The notes: a model not told the origin generated them from the sequence alone. A stretch of 36,864 nucleotides of DNA from CAXTTV01 sp964247295 (GCA_964247295.1 CAXTTV010000025.1:1-36864), one strand, 5' to 3'. Shown: positions 22,178-30,894, counted from the first letter of the stretch. Translations and numbers: made by a program.

Positions 22178-25100
22178 ATGAGCCAGCTTTTTGGAATCCC
22201 TATTGATTCGCTCTCAAATATTCTTCTGATCATCACTGTTGTGATTGTGAGTGGGGTTCTGCTCCTGGCTCTACTCAATCGGATCTTTTTTAAGATCGGG
22301 GTGCGCAATATCCCCCGACGACGCGGTCAGATGCTGCTGATTATTTTCGCATTGATGCTTTCAACTTCTCTACTTTCGAGTATGCTGGCCTCGGGCGATG
22401 TGATCTCGGCGGCAGTCCAGAACGTCGCGGTCTATAATCTGGGCTCGGTCGATGAGACGGTCAGCGGAGGTCATGGCGATCTAGGCTATTTTCCCGATTG
22501 GGTCTACTATCGCCTGAGTGAAAGACTCCAACCTGATAATGGAACAATTAAGGCGATGGGCGCGGGTCTGCTTGAACATGATATTCTGCTGGCCGATATG
22601 ACTTCCCGCCAGGTACGTTCAAAGGTTACGGCCCTGGCGGTCGTGCCTGGGAGCGAGACGGGCTTCGGTGGAATGGTCGATACCCACGATAACCATACGG
22701 TGTTGCAGATTACCGACCTTCAGCAGAATGAGGTGTATCTGAATCAGACGCTGGCAGGGCTTCTGAATGCCCGCTCTGGCGATCAACTTTACCTTTACTC
22801 GAAACGCTGGAGCGGTCAGCGTTATCCTATGCAGGTGAAAGGGATTGTGAACAATGGCGGCTTGATTGGTGAGACGCCCTATCTTCTAAGCAATCTCCAG
22901 ACCTTTCAGACGATCGAGAAACAGCCAGGCTCAATTAATCAGATCTATGTAGCGAATAGTGGTCGCCCCGATGATCCTCTGGTTGTGAGTCAGGCAACCT
23001 TTCAGCTTAATCAATATATTACGTCCGATGTGCGCGTCGATAAGGTGAAGCAGTCTGGGGTGCAATTCTCACAGAACGCTCAGGAGATCTTTACCCGCGT
23101 CTTTTTGCTGTTCGCGCTGTTCGCGCTGGCTATCGGGCTGCTGCTGATCTTTCTGATCTTTGTGCTATTGGCAGCGGAACGCCGCGTTGAGATGGGGATG
23201 GCCCGCGCGATCGGGGTGCAACGCCATCATCTGATCTTGATGTTTATTTTTGAGGGATTTGTCTACGATCTGATGGCCTCGTTTGTGGGCCTGCTCTTTG
23301 GGGTGCTGCTGGGCGCGGCCCTGGTGCAGATCCTTGGGCCGATTCTGGCGCGCTTCGGTTTCCCACTCAAATTGATCCTTCAGCCGCATAGCCTGATTAT
23401 TGCCTACTGTCTTGGTGTGATCTTTACCTTTCTTTCGGTTCTGGTCTCTTCCTGGCTGATCAGCCGGATGACGATTGTCGATGCGATCCGCAATCTCCCC
23501 GAGACAAAGCAGCAGTATACCTTGGGTGAGATTGGGGCGCGGCTACTGGTCCTGCTGGGTCAGAGCGGGAAGGCGCTCTGGAGGCGGCGGTTCCGGCGCT
23601 TCAGGAATATTTTGACGGAGCAGATTCCCGATATGGGTATTCGTCTGATCCGCATGTTGATTGTGCTGGGATTTCTGCCGTTGCTGGCTGGCTATCAGTT
23701 AATTCAATATGGGCTGGAGAGCGCGCAGATCGCCTATTTCTCGCTGGGTCTCTCACTTCTGGTTATCGGGGTCGGCCTCCTGCTTAAGGCCCTGGTGGAT
23801 TGGGGAGTCAGGATTATTGTACGTGGTAGCCGAAATCCCAAAAACATGGCCCAGGTGCGGAATATCACCTCTTCGCTCTGCGCGGCCCTGGTCGGCCTGA
23901 GCCTCTGCGCCTACTGGGCCCTCCCATTTGATGTACTGGCCCAGCTTGGCCTGCCCCGCTTCTCCGGTGGGATCGAGATCTTTTTCTTCGCGGGCATGAT
24001 GATGGTGCTGGGAGCGGTCTGGGCCCTGGTCGCCAATGCCGAGATTCTGGTGCAGCCGATCCAGACGCTCCTCTCGCGGGTAGCAGGTCTAAACATTCTT
24101 TCCCGGCTCGCGGCCTCTTATCCCCTCCACCATCGGTTCCGGACCGGACTCAGTATTATTATGTTCAGTCTGGTGGTTTTTGCTATGACCGTGATGTCAA
24201 TCATTACAAACGCGATGCAAAACACCTATGTGAACATCAATAACCAGACTGGGGGCTACGACATTCAGGGAACGGCCTACTTTAAGCCGGTAGCGGATCT
24301 CCGGGCCTCCCTTAAGCAACATGGAGTAGATCCGGCGCACTTCTCTGAGATCGGCGTGGCGACCTCAACCGCCGTGGGCGTTATCCAGCCCAGTTCCACT
24401 ACACCATCGTGGCAGGCCTATCCGGCGAATATCGTGGACGGGGGTTTCTTGAAGGGTCTAGGTCTGCATCTGACGGCTCGCGCGCAAGGTTACAACAGCG
24501 ATACCGCCGTCTGGCAGGCGATGCAACAGCATCCAGACTATGCGCTCATCGATAGTACAGCGCTGGCGAACCGCCCGGAGATCTTGAATCCAGTGGTAAA
24601 TGATCCAAATGCTCCCCTGCCCGGAGATTTGGGAGCCAGTCAGACGCCGCCCGGCTTTGATCCCAGCTACACATTCTCGCTCAATGGGGTGTATCAAGGG
24701 GATACCAGTTTTCCCGCCACGCCGGTCTGGGTTGCCAGTGGCAGTCTTGGTACCGCTGATCTGCTTAACCCCTTACAGGAAGACAAAACCGTCAAACTCA
24801 CAATTATCGGCGTCGTCGATAACAGTGATCAGGCGCACTTTGGGCTGTACATTCCCAGTAAAAATTACGGAGCCGGCCAGACGCATACGCAAACCTCCGA
24901 GGCCCAGACCTACTTTTTCAAGGCCGCTCCCGGTCAGGACGCACACGCATTGGCCCAGCAGTTAGGCTCGGCCTTCCTAGATAACGGGATGGAGACCACT
25001 ATACTGGAGGACGCTATCTGGCAGACGCGCGGCCCCCGAATCCTGCTCAGTCAGGTACTATTGGGAGTTGTAGGATTAACGCTTTTGTTAGGAGTCGCCT

Positions 25101-25450
25101 CCCTGGCCCTCACCGGGACCCGAGCTGTGATTGAGCGTAAGCAGCAGATCGGCATGTTGCGCGCCATCGGCTGTAGCCGACGCTTGATCCAGAGTGCCTT
25201 CCTGCTGGAATCGTTTCTCGTTGGGTGCGTTGGCAGCCTGCTGGGAGTCTTTCTCGGAGTCTTGCTCAGCAAAAACATCTTTGCCGTCAACTTCTTTGAG
25301 CGATATCAGACGGGGCTGGCCTTCACCGTCCCGTGGGGACAGCTTGGGATCATTGTTGGGATTGCCTTGCTGGCCTCGCTGCTCGCGGCCCTGCTGCCGG
25401 CGTGGCAGGCGGGGAGGGTCAGCCCGGTCGAGGCCATCCGACAATCGTGA
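22178..25450 (+). CDS. Large FtsX-family ABC transporter permease
   Basis: This 1090-residue membrane protein has two FtsX/MacB-type permease modules. An N-terminal helix pair (about 12-75) precedes an extracytoplasmic domain (about 75-305) and the first three-helix FtsX core (about 310-440), which contains RRVEMGMARAIGVQRHHLI. A central set of helices (about 490-680) comes before a second extracytoplasmic domain (about 680-940) and the second core (about 950-1085), with ERKQQIGMLRAIGCSRRLIQ and the closing PAWQAGRVSPVEAIRQ. Such permeases work with a separate LolD/MacB-type ATPase in lipoprotein or peptide export, antibiotic resistance or cell-wall control. No ATPase gene is in this window. 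Its stop lies 36 bp before the first island repeat. Confidence 0.9.
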   Translation: MSQLFGIPIDSLSNILLIITVVIVSGVLLLALLNRIFFKIGVRNIPRRRGQMLLIIFALMLSTSLLSSMLASGDVISAAVQNVAVYNLGSVDETVSGGHGDLGYFPDWVYYRLSERLQPDNGTIKAMGAGLLEHDILLADMTSRQVRSKVTALAVVPGSETGFGGMVDTHDNHTVLQITDLQQNEVYLNQTLAGLLNARSGDQLYLYSKRWSGQRYPMQVKGIVNNGGLIGETPYLLSNLQTFQTIEKQPGSINQIYVANSGRPDDPLVVSQATFQLNQYITSDVRVDKVKQSGVQFSQNAQEIFTRVFLLFALFALAIGLLLIFLIFVLLAAERRVEMGMARAIGVQRHHLILMFIFEGFVYDLMASFVGLLFGVLLGAALVQILGPILARFGFPLKLILQPHSLIIAYCLGVIFTFLSVLVSSWLISRMTIVDAIRNLPETKQQYTLGEIGARLLVLLGQSGKALWRRRFRRFRNILTEQIPDMGIRLIRMLIVLGFLPLLAGYQLIQYGLESAQIAYFSLGLSLLVIGVGLLLKALVDWGVRIIVRGSRNPKNMAQVRNITSSLCAALVGLSLCAYWALPFDVLAQLGLPRFSGGIEIFFFAGMMMVLGAVWALVANAEILVQPIQTLLSRVAGLNILSRLAASYPLHHRFRTGLSIIMFSLVVFAMTVMSIITNAMQNTYVNINNQTGGYDIQGTAYFKPVADLRASLKQHGVDPAHFSEIGVATSTAVGVIQPSSTTPSWQAYPANIVDGGFLKGLGLHLTARAQGYNSDTAVWQAMQQHPDYALIDSTALANRPEILNPVVNDPNAPLPGDLGASQTPPGFDPSYTFSLNGVYQGDTSFPATPVWVASGSLGTADLLNPLQEDKTVKLTIIGVVDNSDQAHFGLYIPSKNYGAGQTHTQTSEAQTYFFKAAPGQDAHALAQQLGSAFLDNGMETTILEDAIWQTRGPRILLSQVLLGVVGLTLLLGVASLALTGTRAVIERKQQIGMLRAIGCSRRLIQSAFLLESFLVGCVGSLLGVFLGVLLSKNIFAVNFFERYQTGLAFTVPWGQLGIIVGIALLASLLAALLPAWQAGRVSPVEAIRQS

Positions 25451-25486
25451 TAGGAGGCAGCTTGCAATGCTGTTGGCAAAAGAGAT

Positions 25487-25657
25487 AGGGAGTCGAATGG
25501 GGTAGGCCGGGTCACGTGTGGACCCGTAGAGACGAGAATTACCTCCCATCGCCATCGCCATACCAGGCCATATGGTGGATGGGAAAGAGGAAAGATGATC
25601 CGACATCGACTATGGCATCCGCAATTGCTCTCGGTGCCACTGGTCCACACGTGACCC
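25487..25657 (+). repeat. Island-flanking repeat element, left copy
   Basis: This segment is repeated in the same orientation at 27900-28065 with high identity, beginning AGGGAGTCGAATGGGGTAGG. Its inner 149 bp (25509-25657) is bounded by inverted ends: GGGTCACGTGTGGACCC on the left and TGGTCCACACGTGACCC on the right, matching at 16 of 17 positions. Internally CCCATC (25546-25551) can pair with GATGGG, with a nested CCATA/TATGG. It has the form of a MITE or other small non-coding palindromic element. No transposase is encoded here. Confidence 0.8.
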
Positions 25658-25895
25658 CATTTACAAGCCTTTGCAGATTTCCACTTCCTGGTACAAGTGG
25701 TGCATCCCTTTCCCACGGGTCCAACGTGACCCCAAATAACAAGCCATGGGAAGTTTCCGCTTCCAGGTACAAGTGGTGCATCCCTTTCCCACGGGTCCAC
25801 ACGTGACCCGATCTACGATGCCTTGGGAGGTTTCCGCTTCCTGGTACAAGTGGTGTGTCCCGTTCCCACGGGTCCACACGTGACCCGATCTACGA
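25642..25895 (+). repeat. Array of 76-77-bp tandem repeats
   Basis: Units start at 25642, 25718, 25794 and 25871 (spacings 76, 76 and 77 bp), giving three full units and one truncated. Each has a palindromic core like GGGTCCACACGTGACCC and a distal segment with CTTCC-x-GGTACAAGTGGTG-x-x-TCCC-x-TTCCCACG. A second hairpin forms in each unit: CCACTT in unit 1, and CCGCTT in units 2 and 3, pair with AAGTGG. The A to G change keeps pairing as a G-U wobble. About 20 bp between the two blocks vary. The unit length is not a multiple of three, so it is not a protein repeat. The first core is also the right end of the flanking element. Confidence 0.8.
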
Positions 25896-25928
25896 GGTCT
25901 CGCTCCCTTGATCCCCTCTTCCTAATGG

Positions 25929-26570
25929 TTATGGGCGAATGACGTAGACCAGAGGAAGGTCCTCCTCAAACCGAATCTTTGCCTGCTCTAATATCTCGCC
26001 TGATCGGCTGACGTGAACTTCCCATTGATCCAACTCACGTTGATAAACACTGAAAGTTTTAACCTGGTATCCTTCCTCAGTTTCCTGAGCCTCCGGCAAT
26101 GTAATTATTGAACCTAAACGATCCTTTACTTCGGCCTGCCTCTGTCGTTGAGGCTCCTCTGGCTGATGAGAGTCAAAGGACAGGCGGAGCTCATCCACAC
26201 TTGCAACTAGATATGAGATATCATAATGATCTTTGGTATAATCCAGATACGTCTGGACGTAACGTATTGCCTGCTCCGGCTGATCTAGCCAAACATGTTC
26301 TACCTTTGCTAGCTCCATGTATTGACGAGGTTCATCAACTAAGTATACCGATTTCCCAGAGGCAAAGGCCACAACCATATAGACAAATTTGGACAATTGA
26401 TAGTAATTCGTTGAGATCAGATAGATTTCATAATGTCCAAAGCGAAATGCCTCGTACTTTGAGAGGCTCTGATACGGCTCAATCTGTGTAGCATAACTTA
26501 CAATCATCTCAGAGTAGTCTGGACCTAAAGCCTCAGCAAGAGACTGCTTTAAATCTAAGTCTTTATCCAT
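25929..26570 (-). CDS. Hypothetical protein, partner of the zincin-motif protein
   Basis: I recognise no family in this 213-residue protein. It has no signal peptide and no convincing transmembrane helix; the most hydrophobic stretch, FVYMVVAFASG, is short. It is fairly acidic, with aromatic-rich beta-type segments (HYEIYLISTNYYQLSKF; VYVIRP at the C-terminus) and a polar insert around residue 135. It begins 33 nt after the stop of the HEMNH protein, on the same strand and under the same probable promoter, with AAGGA before the ATG. This tight order, larger effector-like gene first and small soluble acidic protein second, is typical of toxin-immunity pairs, so an immunity or chaperone role is a hypothesis. 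Base composition is A/T-richer than in the flanking core genes. Confidence 0.7.
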   Translation of the reverse strand: MDKDLDLKQSLAEALGPDYSEMIVSYATQIEPYQSLSKYEAFRFGHYEIYLISTNYYQLSKFVYMVVAFASGKSVYLVDEPRQYMELAKVEHVWLDQPEQAIRYVQTYLDYTKDHYDISYLVASVDELRLSFDSHQPEEPQRQRQAEVKDRLGSIITLPEAQETEEGYQVKTFSVYQRELDQWEVHVSRSGEILEQAKIRFEEDLPLVYVIRP

Positions 26571-26603
26571 TTTAAATTCCTTTTCTGAATAAGGTATAAA
26601 TAT

Positions 26604-27620
26604 TTAATTACCATTATTTCTTTTTTTCTGTACATGATAGTCATCCCATTCTTTTCCATGCACTTCTGCATACGATTTACCACCTGTACCTGATGCAGTA
26701 ATACCATCTGATTTATCATAGAAGCCTTGTTTTACTCTAGCTTCACCGGCTTTTTGTCCTAACTCTTGCAGTTCTTGCTCGGAGTATGATGTTTTTGAAT
26801 TAAATCTGGCTCTCTCTATTGTTGAGTGATATTCATTCCAATAGACCTCTTCTAGTGGAAAGCTTACTCCTTGTATGTTTACACCAGCATCATACATTTC
26901 TTTCTTGGCAAGAATACTCGCCATAGTTCCCTTAACCTCTTCATCAATTTTGCCATCAATATAATCAGCTCTGCTCAGCTTGTCAATATTCGCTCTTTTT
27001 CCTTCATGAAAATACTCAACATGATTCATTTCATGAATATATGTTAAAGCCAGTCGTTCAACCCGTGGTTTTGGTCCCAAATAAATACTATTTGCTTCAA
27101 GTTTCCTCCCTTGAAAAGCTATCGAATGAGAAGTATAGAAAGATCCATCTCCATTTCGTATCAATTTGGGTGCATACTTTTCCTGATTCTTAAGAGCTGC
27201 TCTACCACTAGGTATCCTTTCTAAAACATCCTTAAGTCCACCATCATTCTTTCCTAATATTATGCGTTCATTCTCTCTCAATTCCCGTGCTTTGATCTCG
27301 TGAAAACGATCAGAACGTTCAGGAATACTTACGCTTACTCTCTCCCTCTTTTGGTCAAGATTGCTCTTTTGTCTGCCATCTAATTCAGGCTCATGATTGT
27401 TCTCTTTCTGCTTCTGATTGCTCTTATCAGGCATCTGGTGATGCCTCTGTTCCGCTAGAGAGGACTGGAGCGTATCTGACTCGACCACTTTTTCGGCTTC
27501 CATCCTCTTTAGCTTTACATCATATTCGCTACGGACACTGAAATTTTTTGACCAATCTTTGTGAACCTTGGTCTGCTCTTCTAGCTTGCGCTTTTCTACC
27601 CGTTTTTCTTTTCCAGCCAT
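26604..27620 (-). CDS. Charged protein with a C-terminal zincin-like HEMNH domain, putative effector
   Basis: This 338-residue protein has a highly charged, low-complexity N-terminal half (about 1-115, rich in Lys, Glu, Gln and Arg, probably helical or disordered). A globular C-terminal half follows, with TYIHEMNHVEYFHEG: the zinc-protease motif HExxH at residues 196-200. An EEVKGT segment about 30 residues later (Glu227/228) could give the third metal ligand. There is no signal peptide, membrane segment, RHS or filamentous repeat, so no secretion route is visible. The start is the ATG at 27620 (AAGGA 7 nt upstream); another in-frame ATG lies 18 nt earlier. A good promoter precedes it. G+C is clearly lower than in neighbouring genes (one 60-base line, 27001-27060, is 19 G+C). 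I know of no exact family; metallopeptidase domains of this kind occur in polymorphic toxins. Confidence 0.7.
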   Translation of the reverse strand: MAGKEKRVEKRKLEEQTKVHKDWSKNFSVRSEYDVKLKRMEAEKVVESDTLQSSLAEQRHHQMPDKSNQKQKENNHEPELDGRQKSNLDQKRERVSVSIPERSDRFHEIKARELRENERIILGKNDGGLKDVLERIPSGRAALKNQEKYAPKLIRNGDGSFYTSHSIAFQGRKLEANSIYLGPKPRVERLALTYIHEMNHVEYFHEGKRANIDKLSRADYIDGKIDEEVKGTMASILAKKEMYDAGVNIQGVSFPLEEVYWNEYHSTIERARFNSKTSYSEQELQELGQKAGEARVKQGFYDKSDGITASGTGGKSYAEVHGKEWDDYHVQKKRNNGN

Positions 27621-27664
27621 TGCAATCCTTCTACACATTTCATTTACACAAATACATACTCGAC

Positions 27665-27693
27665 ATTATATGATTAGATGAGAACTTTGTCTA
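27665..27693 (-). promoter_or_regulatory. Promoter of the two-gene cassette
   Basis: On the minus strand TAGACA (27693-27688), a 17-bp spacer and a perfect TATAAT (27670-27665) match the housekeeping consensus at 11 of 12 positions. The predicted start near 27658 leaves a leader of about 38 nt. From here to 27899 the sequence is A/T-rich with no gene; a degenerate CCACACGTGA occurs at 27851-27860. Confidence 0.75.
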
Positions 27694-27899
27694 TTTGAAA
27701 TCCGCCTTTCCTCCTTTTCTAATATACTAAATATGTAGAAAAGAGGTAGATAAAGATTACAAGAGAACATTAAAGGTTAGTATAGATTTTGATGAGAGAG
27801 GATTTTTACCAATTTCTATTTGCACGAAATCATGAGATAGGGCACTCCAACCACACGTGATTCTGTTAAAAAAAAGGAAAGAGGTTCCGATGCAGAGAA

Positions 27900-28065
27900 A
27901 GGGAGTCGAATGGGGTAGGCCGGGTCACGTGTGGACCCGTAGAGACGAGAATCACTCCCATCACCATCGCCAGACCAGGTCGTGTAATGGGAGAGAGGAA
28001 AGATGATCCGAAGTCGGCTATGGCATCCGCAATTGCTCTCGGTGCCACTGGTCCACACGTGACCC
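27900..28065 (+). repeat. Island-flanking repeat element, right copy
   Basis: This is the second copy of the element at 25487-25657, in the same orientation. It has the same inverted ends (GGGTCACGTGTGGACCC at 27922-27938 and TGGTCCACACGTGACCC ending at 28065). The internal stem differs in sequence but is kept: CTCCCAT with ATGGGAG here, CCCATC with GATGGG in the left copy. The longest shared blocks are about 50 bp at the left end and about 55 bp near the right end. Recombination between the copies would remove about 2.4 kb including both cassette genes. Confidence 0.8.
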
Positions 28066-28145
28066 GATCTACTAGCGATGGCAAAATGGGAGGAATTCCA
28101 GCGCCGTAAGCAAGCGACTTCCCTACTCTGATTGCTTGCTCTTCG
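28066..28145 (+). repeat. Degenerate continuation of the tandem-repeat family
   Basis: After the right element, GATCTAC...GATGGCAAAATGGGAGG...TTCCAGCG resembles the variable part of the tandem units (GATCTACGATGCC-TTGGGAGG-TTTCCGC). It then shares CTTCCCTACTC with the isolated copy before secG. AGCAAGC and GCTTGCT near 28108-28140 form a 7-bp stem. It contains no gene. Confidence 0.5.
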
Positions 28146-28179
28146 AGGCCTATTCTTTCTTTTCGCGACGGTAACAGGA

Positions 28180-29184
28180 TTAGCTTTTGGTGGCAATTAT
28201 AATGTCGCGCTTTTTGATTACGCGGTCGACGGTGTGCGCAAAGCTGTTGAATGGGGGATCATCCCGAACTTTCAGGTCTGAGATCTCTTCTAAAAAGGCG
28301 ACCATTTCGCTCCGGTTGATCCTAGTGGCGTTCCAGGCGAGGGCGATGGTGCCACCGGGCAATAAGATCTGCTCCCAGACGGGGATGGCTTTGCGTAACA
28401 AATTTTCGATCTCGCCGAAATGCTGGATGCCATAGGGCAAGTCCCCGACGATGGCGTGGACCCTCGCCCCTCCTGGTACTTCCCTTAGCTGCTCATCGGC
28501 CTGTCGGCTGTCCCCCTGAGCAAGGATCAACCGGCGGGTCTGCCCCTTCGGGCCGATCTCGAACTGGAAGCGACGGCCGATCCTCCGACGCTCTTCTAAC
28601 TCTTTGTAGGAGATGCGCTGCCCTTGAAGATACTGCTTCACAAAGACGGCTGTGCTCTCGATATCCGCGCGTTCCTGCTCGATTCCTAATGCGTCATAGC
28701 CAGCGGCTAACGCTAAAAATAAGGTGGTTCCCCCACCAGCCAGGGGATCAAGAATTCGCAGATGCCTGGTAATCTGGTCAGCAAACTGTCCACCAAACAG
28801 GGCGGCGTTGAGAAGTACGTGTGTGAAGATCTCGTTGGTCTTGCCTTTGTAACGGCGGGCCTCAGCCATCTCCAACGGCACAAAGGGCTGAAAATCTGGC
28901 TCCAGTGGTCGCAACAGTGGGCCTGGAAGATCTCCCACCCGATCAAAATATTCATGGGCCTCGCTGGTGGCAGCCAGGCGCGAGAGGACGGTAATCAACT
29001 GAGGAGTTACCTCCGATAAAGTAAAATCAACAAGGAGGTAGGCCTGGCCCGCCAGCGTTATCCGTTCAATCGTGGCGATCTGTGATCCTAAAGGGCTGGC
29101 GAGTAGCTCCGGTTCCGACAGCTCAACCATCATATGAGCATACTGCGTGCTTCTCTGTGGCGTGATCTTTAATGCGATTTTCAT
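28180..29184 (-). CDS. SAM-dependent methyltransferase of the RNA/DNA N-methylase (DLPY) type
   Basis: This protein is 334 residues from the chosen start. The N-terminal domain (about 1-115) is of unknown type, with only weak resemblance to an RNA-binding module. The C-terminal Rossmann methyltransferase has the SAM-binding LDPLAGGGTTLFLALAAGYDALGIE (about 145-169) and the catalytic DLPYG (248-252), the (D/N)PPY-type motif of enzymes methylating exocyclic amino groups. The closest layout is the TRM11/Trm14 and UPF0020 group, which methylate guanine N2 in RNA, but a DNA adenine target is not excluded. The start is uncertain; the ATG at 29184 lies where transcription from TGA-TATACT would begin, so it may be leaderless. 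An ATG at 29211 is the alternative. It is divergent from nnr. Confidence 0.82.
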   Translation of the reverse strand: MKIALKITPQRSTQYAHMMVELSEPELLASPLGSQIATIERITLAGQAYLLVDFTLSEVTPQLITVLSRLAATSEAHEYFDRVGDLPGPLLRPLEPDFQPFVPLEMAEARRYKGKTNEIFTHVLLNAALFGGQFADQITRHLRILDPLAGGGTTLFLALAAGYDALGIEQERADIESTAVFVKQYLQGQRISYKELEERRRIGRRFQFEIGPKGQTRRLILAQGDSRQADEQLREVPGGARVHAIVGDLPYGIQHFGEIENLLRKAIPVWEQILLPGGTIALAWNATRINRSEMVAFLEEISDLKVRDDPPFNSFAHTVDRVIKKRDIIIATKS

Positions 29185-29191
29185 AGGGCTC

Positions 29192-29200
29192 AGTATATCA
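29192..29200 (-). promoter_or_regulatory. Extended -10 promoter of the methyltransferase gene
   Basis: On the minus strand TGA-TATACT ends 7 nt before the ATG at 29184. No -35 match is present. If used, the mRNA would start at or next to the A of the ATG, consistent with the lack of a ribosome-binding site. Confidence 0.4.
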
Positions 29201-29268
29201 TAGATGGGCATATCGACCGTGTTAGGTACAAAGAGTGTAATATTTGTGTGAGCCAGCGGAGGAACATG

Positions 29269-30834
29269 ATGTATATCGTAACGGTTAATGAGATGCGCGA
29301 ATTGGAAGCCCGCGCGGAAAAAGAATATGGTCTGTCATCATCCACATTGATGGAGCATGCCGGACATAGTGCCGCTGAGATCCTGGCGAAAAGGATCAGC
29401 CAGGAACGCTCGCCTGAGGGCGCGGAGATGCTTCTACTGATCGGCCCCGGCAATAATGGGGGCGATGGGCTGGTGATGGCGAACCATCTGGAGCAATGGG
29501 GCATCTCCATTAATCTCTATACCTGGAAAAACAAACGGCTTGTGATTAATGGTCGCGAGATCCCTGAGGAGGCGACCGCCACTGAACTCACGAGCGCGAT
29601 CCAACGAGCGGATTATATTGTGGATGCTCTACTGGGAACCGGGCGATCACGCCCTCTGACGGATGAGATGCGAACACTGCTTGCTCAAGTGGGAGCGGAA
29701 CGCAAGAAACGAGAGTCGCTCAAACTGGTCGCGGTCGATCTTCCTACCGGGCTAAACGCCGATACCGGGGAGGTTGATCCTGGCGCGATCCCAGTTGATC
29801 TGACGATTACCCTGGCCTGTCCCAAACAGGGATTCTTCTTTTTTCCTGGTCGCGAGTATCTGGGCGAGCTTTTTGTAGGAGATATCGGGCTGCCGGAGGA
29901 GATGGAGATCCCTCTGCGACAGGAGATGTTAACAGCCAGGTTAGTGAGATCGCGGATGCCAGATCGGCCCCTTCAGAGCAATAAGGGTACCTTTGGCAAG
30001 GTGATGCTGCTCTGCGGCTCGCTTCCCTATCCTGGTTCGGCCTTTCTTGCCGGAAGCGCGGCCCTGCGGACGGGTGCTGGCCTGCTGACAATGGCGGTTA
30101 CGGAACAGCTCCTGCCGATCTATGCCTCCGCCCTTCACGAATCCACCTTTGTCATCCTACCACCGGAGAGCGATGGCAGTCTGGAATGCGTCAGAGCGTT
30201 GAAGGATCATCTAACTGGATATAAATCGTTACTCGTAGGACCGGGCCTGGGCCAATCTCCCTATACACGCGAAGTGATTCTCCAATTGTAGGAGCACTTA
30301 CGCACCGTGTCGGAGGATGATCGCCCCCGACTGGTGATCGACGCGGACGGCCTCAATAATCTTTCGGCGCTTGAACACTGGTGGTCTTTGCTACCAGCGA
30401 ATACCGTGATCACCCCACATCCGGGCGAGATGGGTCGGCTCTGCGGGGGCATCAAGGTATCCGGTGGCAATATTGATCGCCTGGAACTGGTTCATCAAAA
30501 GGCCAGAGAATGGGGTGTGACGCTGGTGCTTAAGGGAGCCTGTACGATTATCGCGGAGGCGGATGGGCACGCCCGTTTGAACTATAGCGCGAATCCAGCT
30601 CTCGCGACGGCAGGCACCGGAGATGTACTGGGTGGGATAATCGCTGGACTGCTGGCTCAGGGGCTTTCACCCTTTGATGCCGCCAGTGGAGGCGTTTACC
30701 TGCATACAGCGGCCTCGATGCTTGTCAGTCAAGAGATTGGCGAGGCCGGCCTGCTGGCCAGAGACCTGCTACCACAGATCCCCCGAGCCATTAAGGCCAA
30801 TAAAAAATGGCCCCTGCTCCCTCTGCAATCGTAA
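29269..30834 (+). pseudogene. nnr: NAD(P)H-hydrate epimerase/dehydratase (Nnr) interrupted by an in-frame TAG
   Basis: The bifunctional repair enzyme re-epimerises and dehydrates damaged NAD(P)HX. The N-terminal YjeF_N epimerase (about 1-215) shows MEHAGHSAAEIL and LLIGPGNNGGDGLVMA. The C-terminal ribokinase-like dehydratase (about 225-520) has GKVMLLCGS, the PGLGQS loop, DADGLNNL, TPHPGEMGRL and NPALATAGTGDVLGG. Everything is in one frame, except that codon 341 is TAG (30289-30291), in the middle of the dehydratase domain, between EVILQL and EHLRTV. Without it the protein would be about 520 residues, normal for Nnr. The stop leaves a complete epimerase and a truncated dehydratase; reinitiation at GTG 30307 would yield only half a domain. 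It may be a true nonsense mutation or a single-base sequence error. The ATG at 29269 has GGAGG 6 nt upstream. Confidence 0.85.
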
Positions 30835-30894
30835 GGGAGAGGAACCGGGAGATCCAAAAGTGGGGGAGGCCATAACCTTCCCCCGTTTCAAGAT

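Noticed and set aside
25539..25879. Overlapping open frames on the minus strand with repeated WTRGKGMHHLYQEAE-like peptides
   Set aside because: They are created by the tandem DNA repeat; the unit length is not a multiple of three, frames shift from unit to unit, and no ribosome-binding site is present.
25642..25895. Possible CRISPR array, because of regular 76-77-bp spacing with ~20-bp variable parts
   Set aside because: There are only three full units, the repeated block (~55 bp) is longer than CRISPR repeats and differs between units, the variable parts are related to each other, and no cas gene is present.
25487..28065. Integron or insertion sequence around the cassette
   Set aside because: No integrase or transposase frame, no attC-like consensus, and no target-site duplication that I could identify beside the elements.
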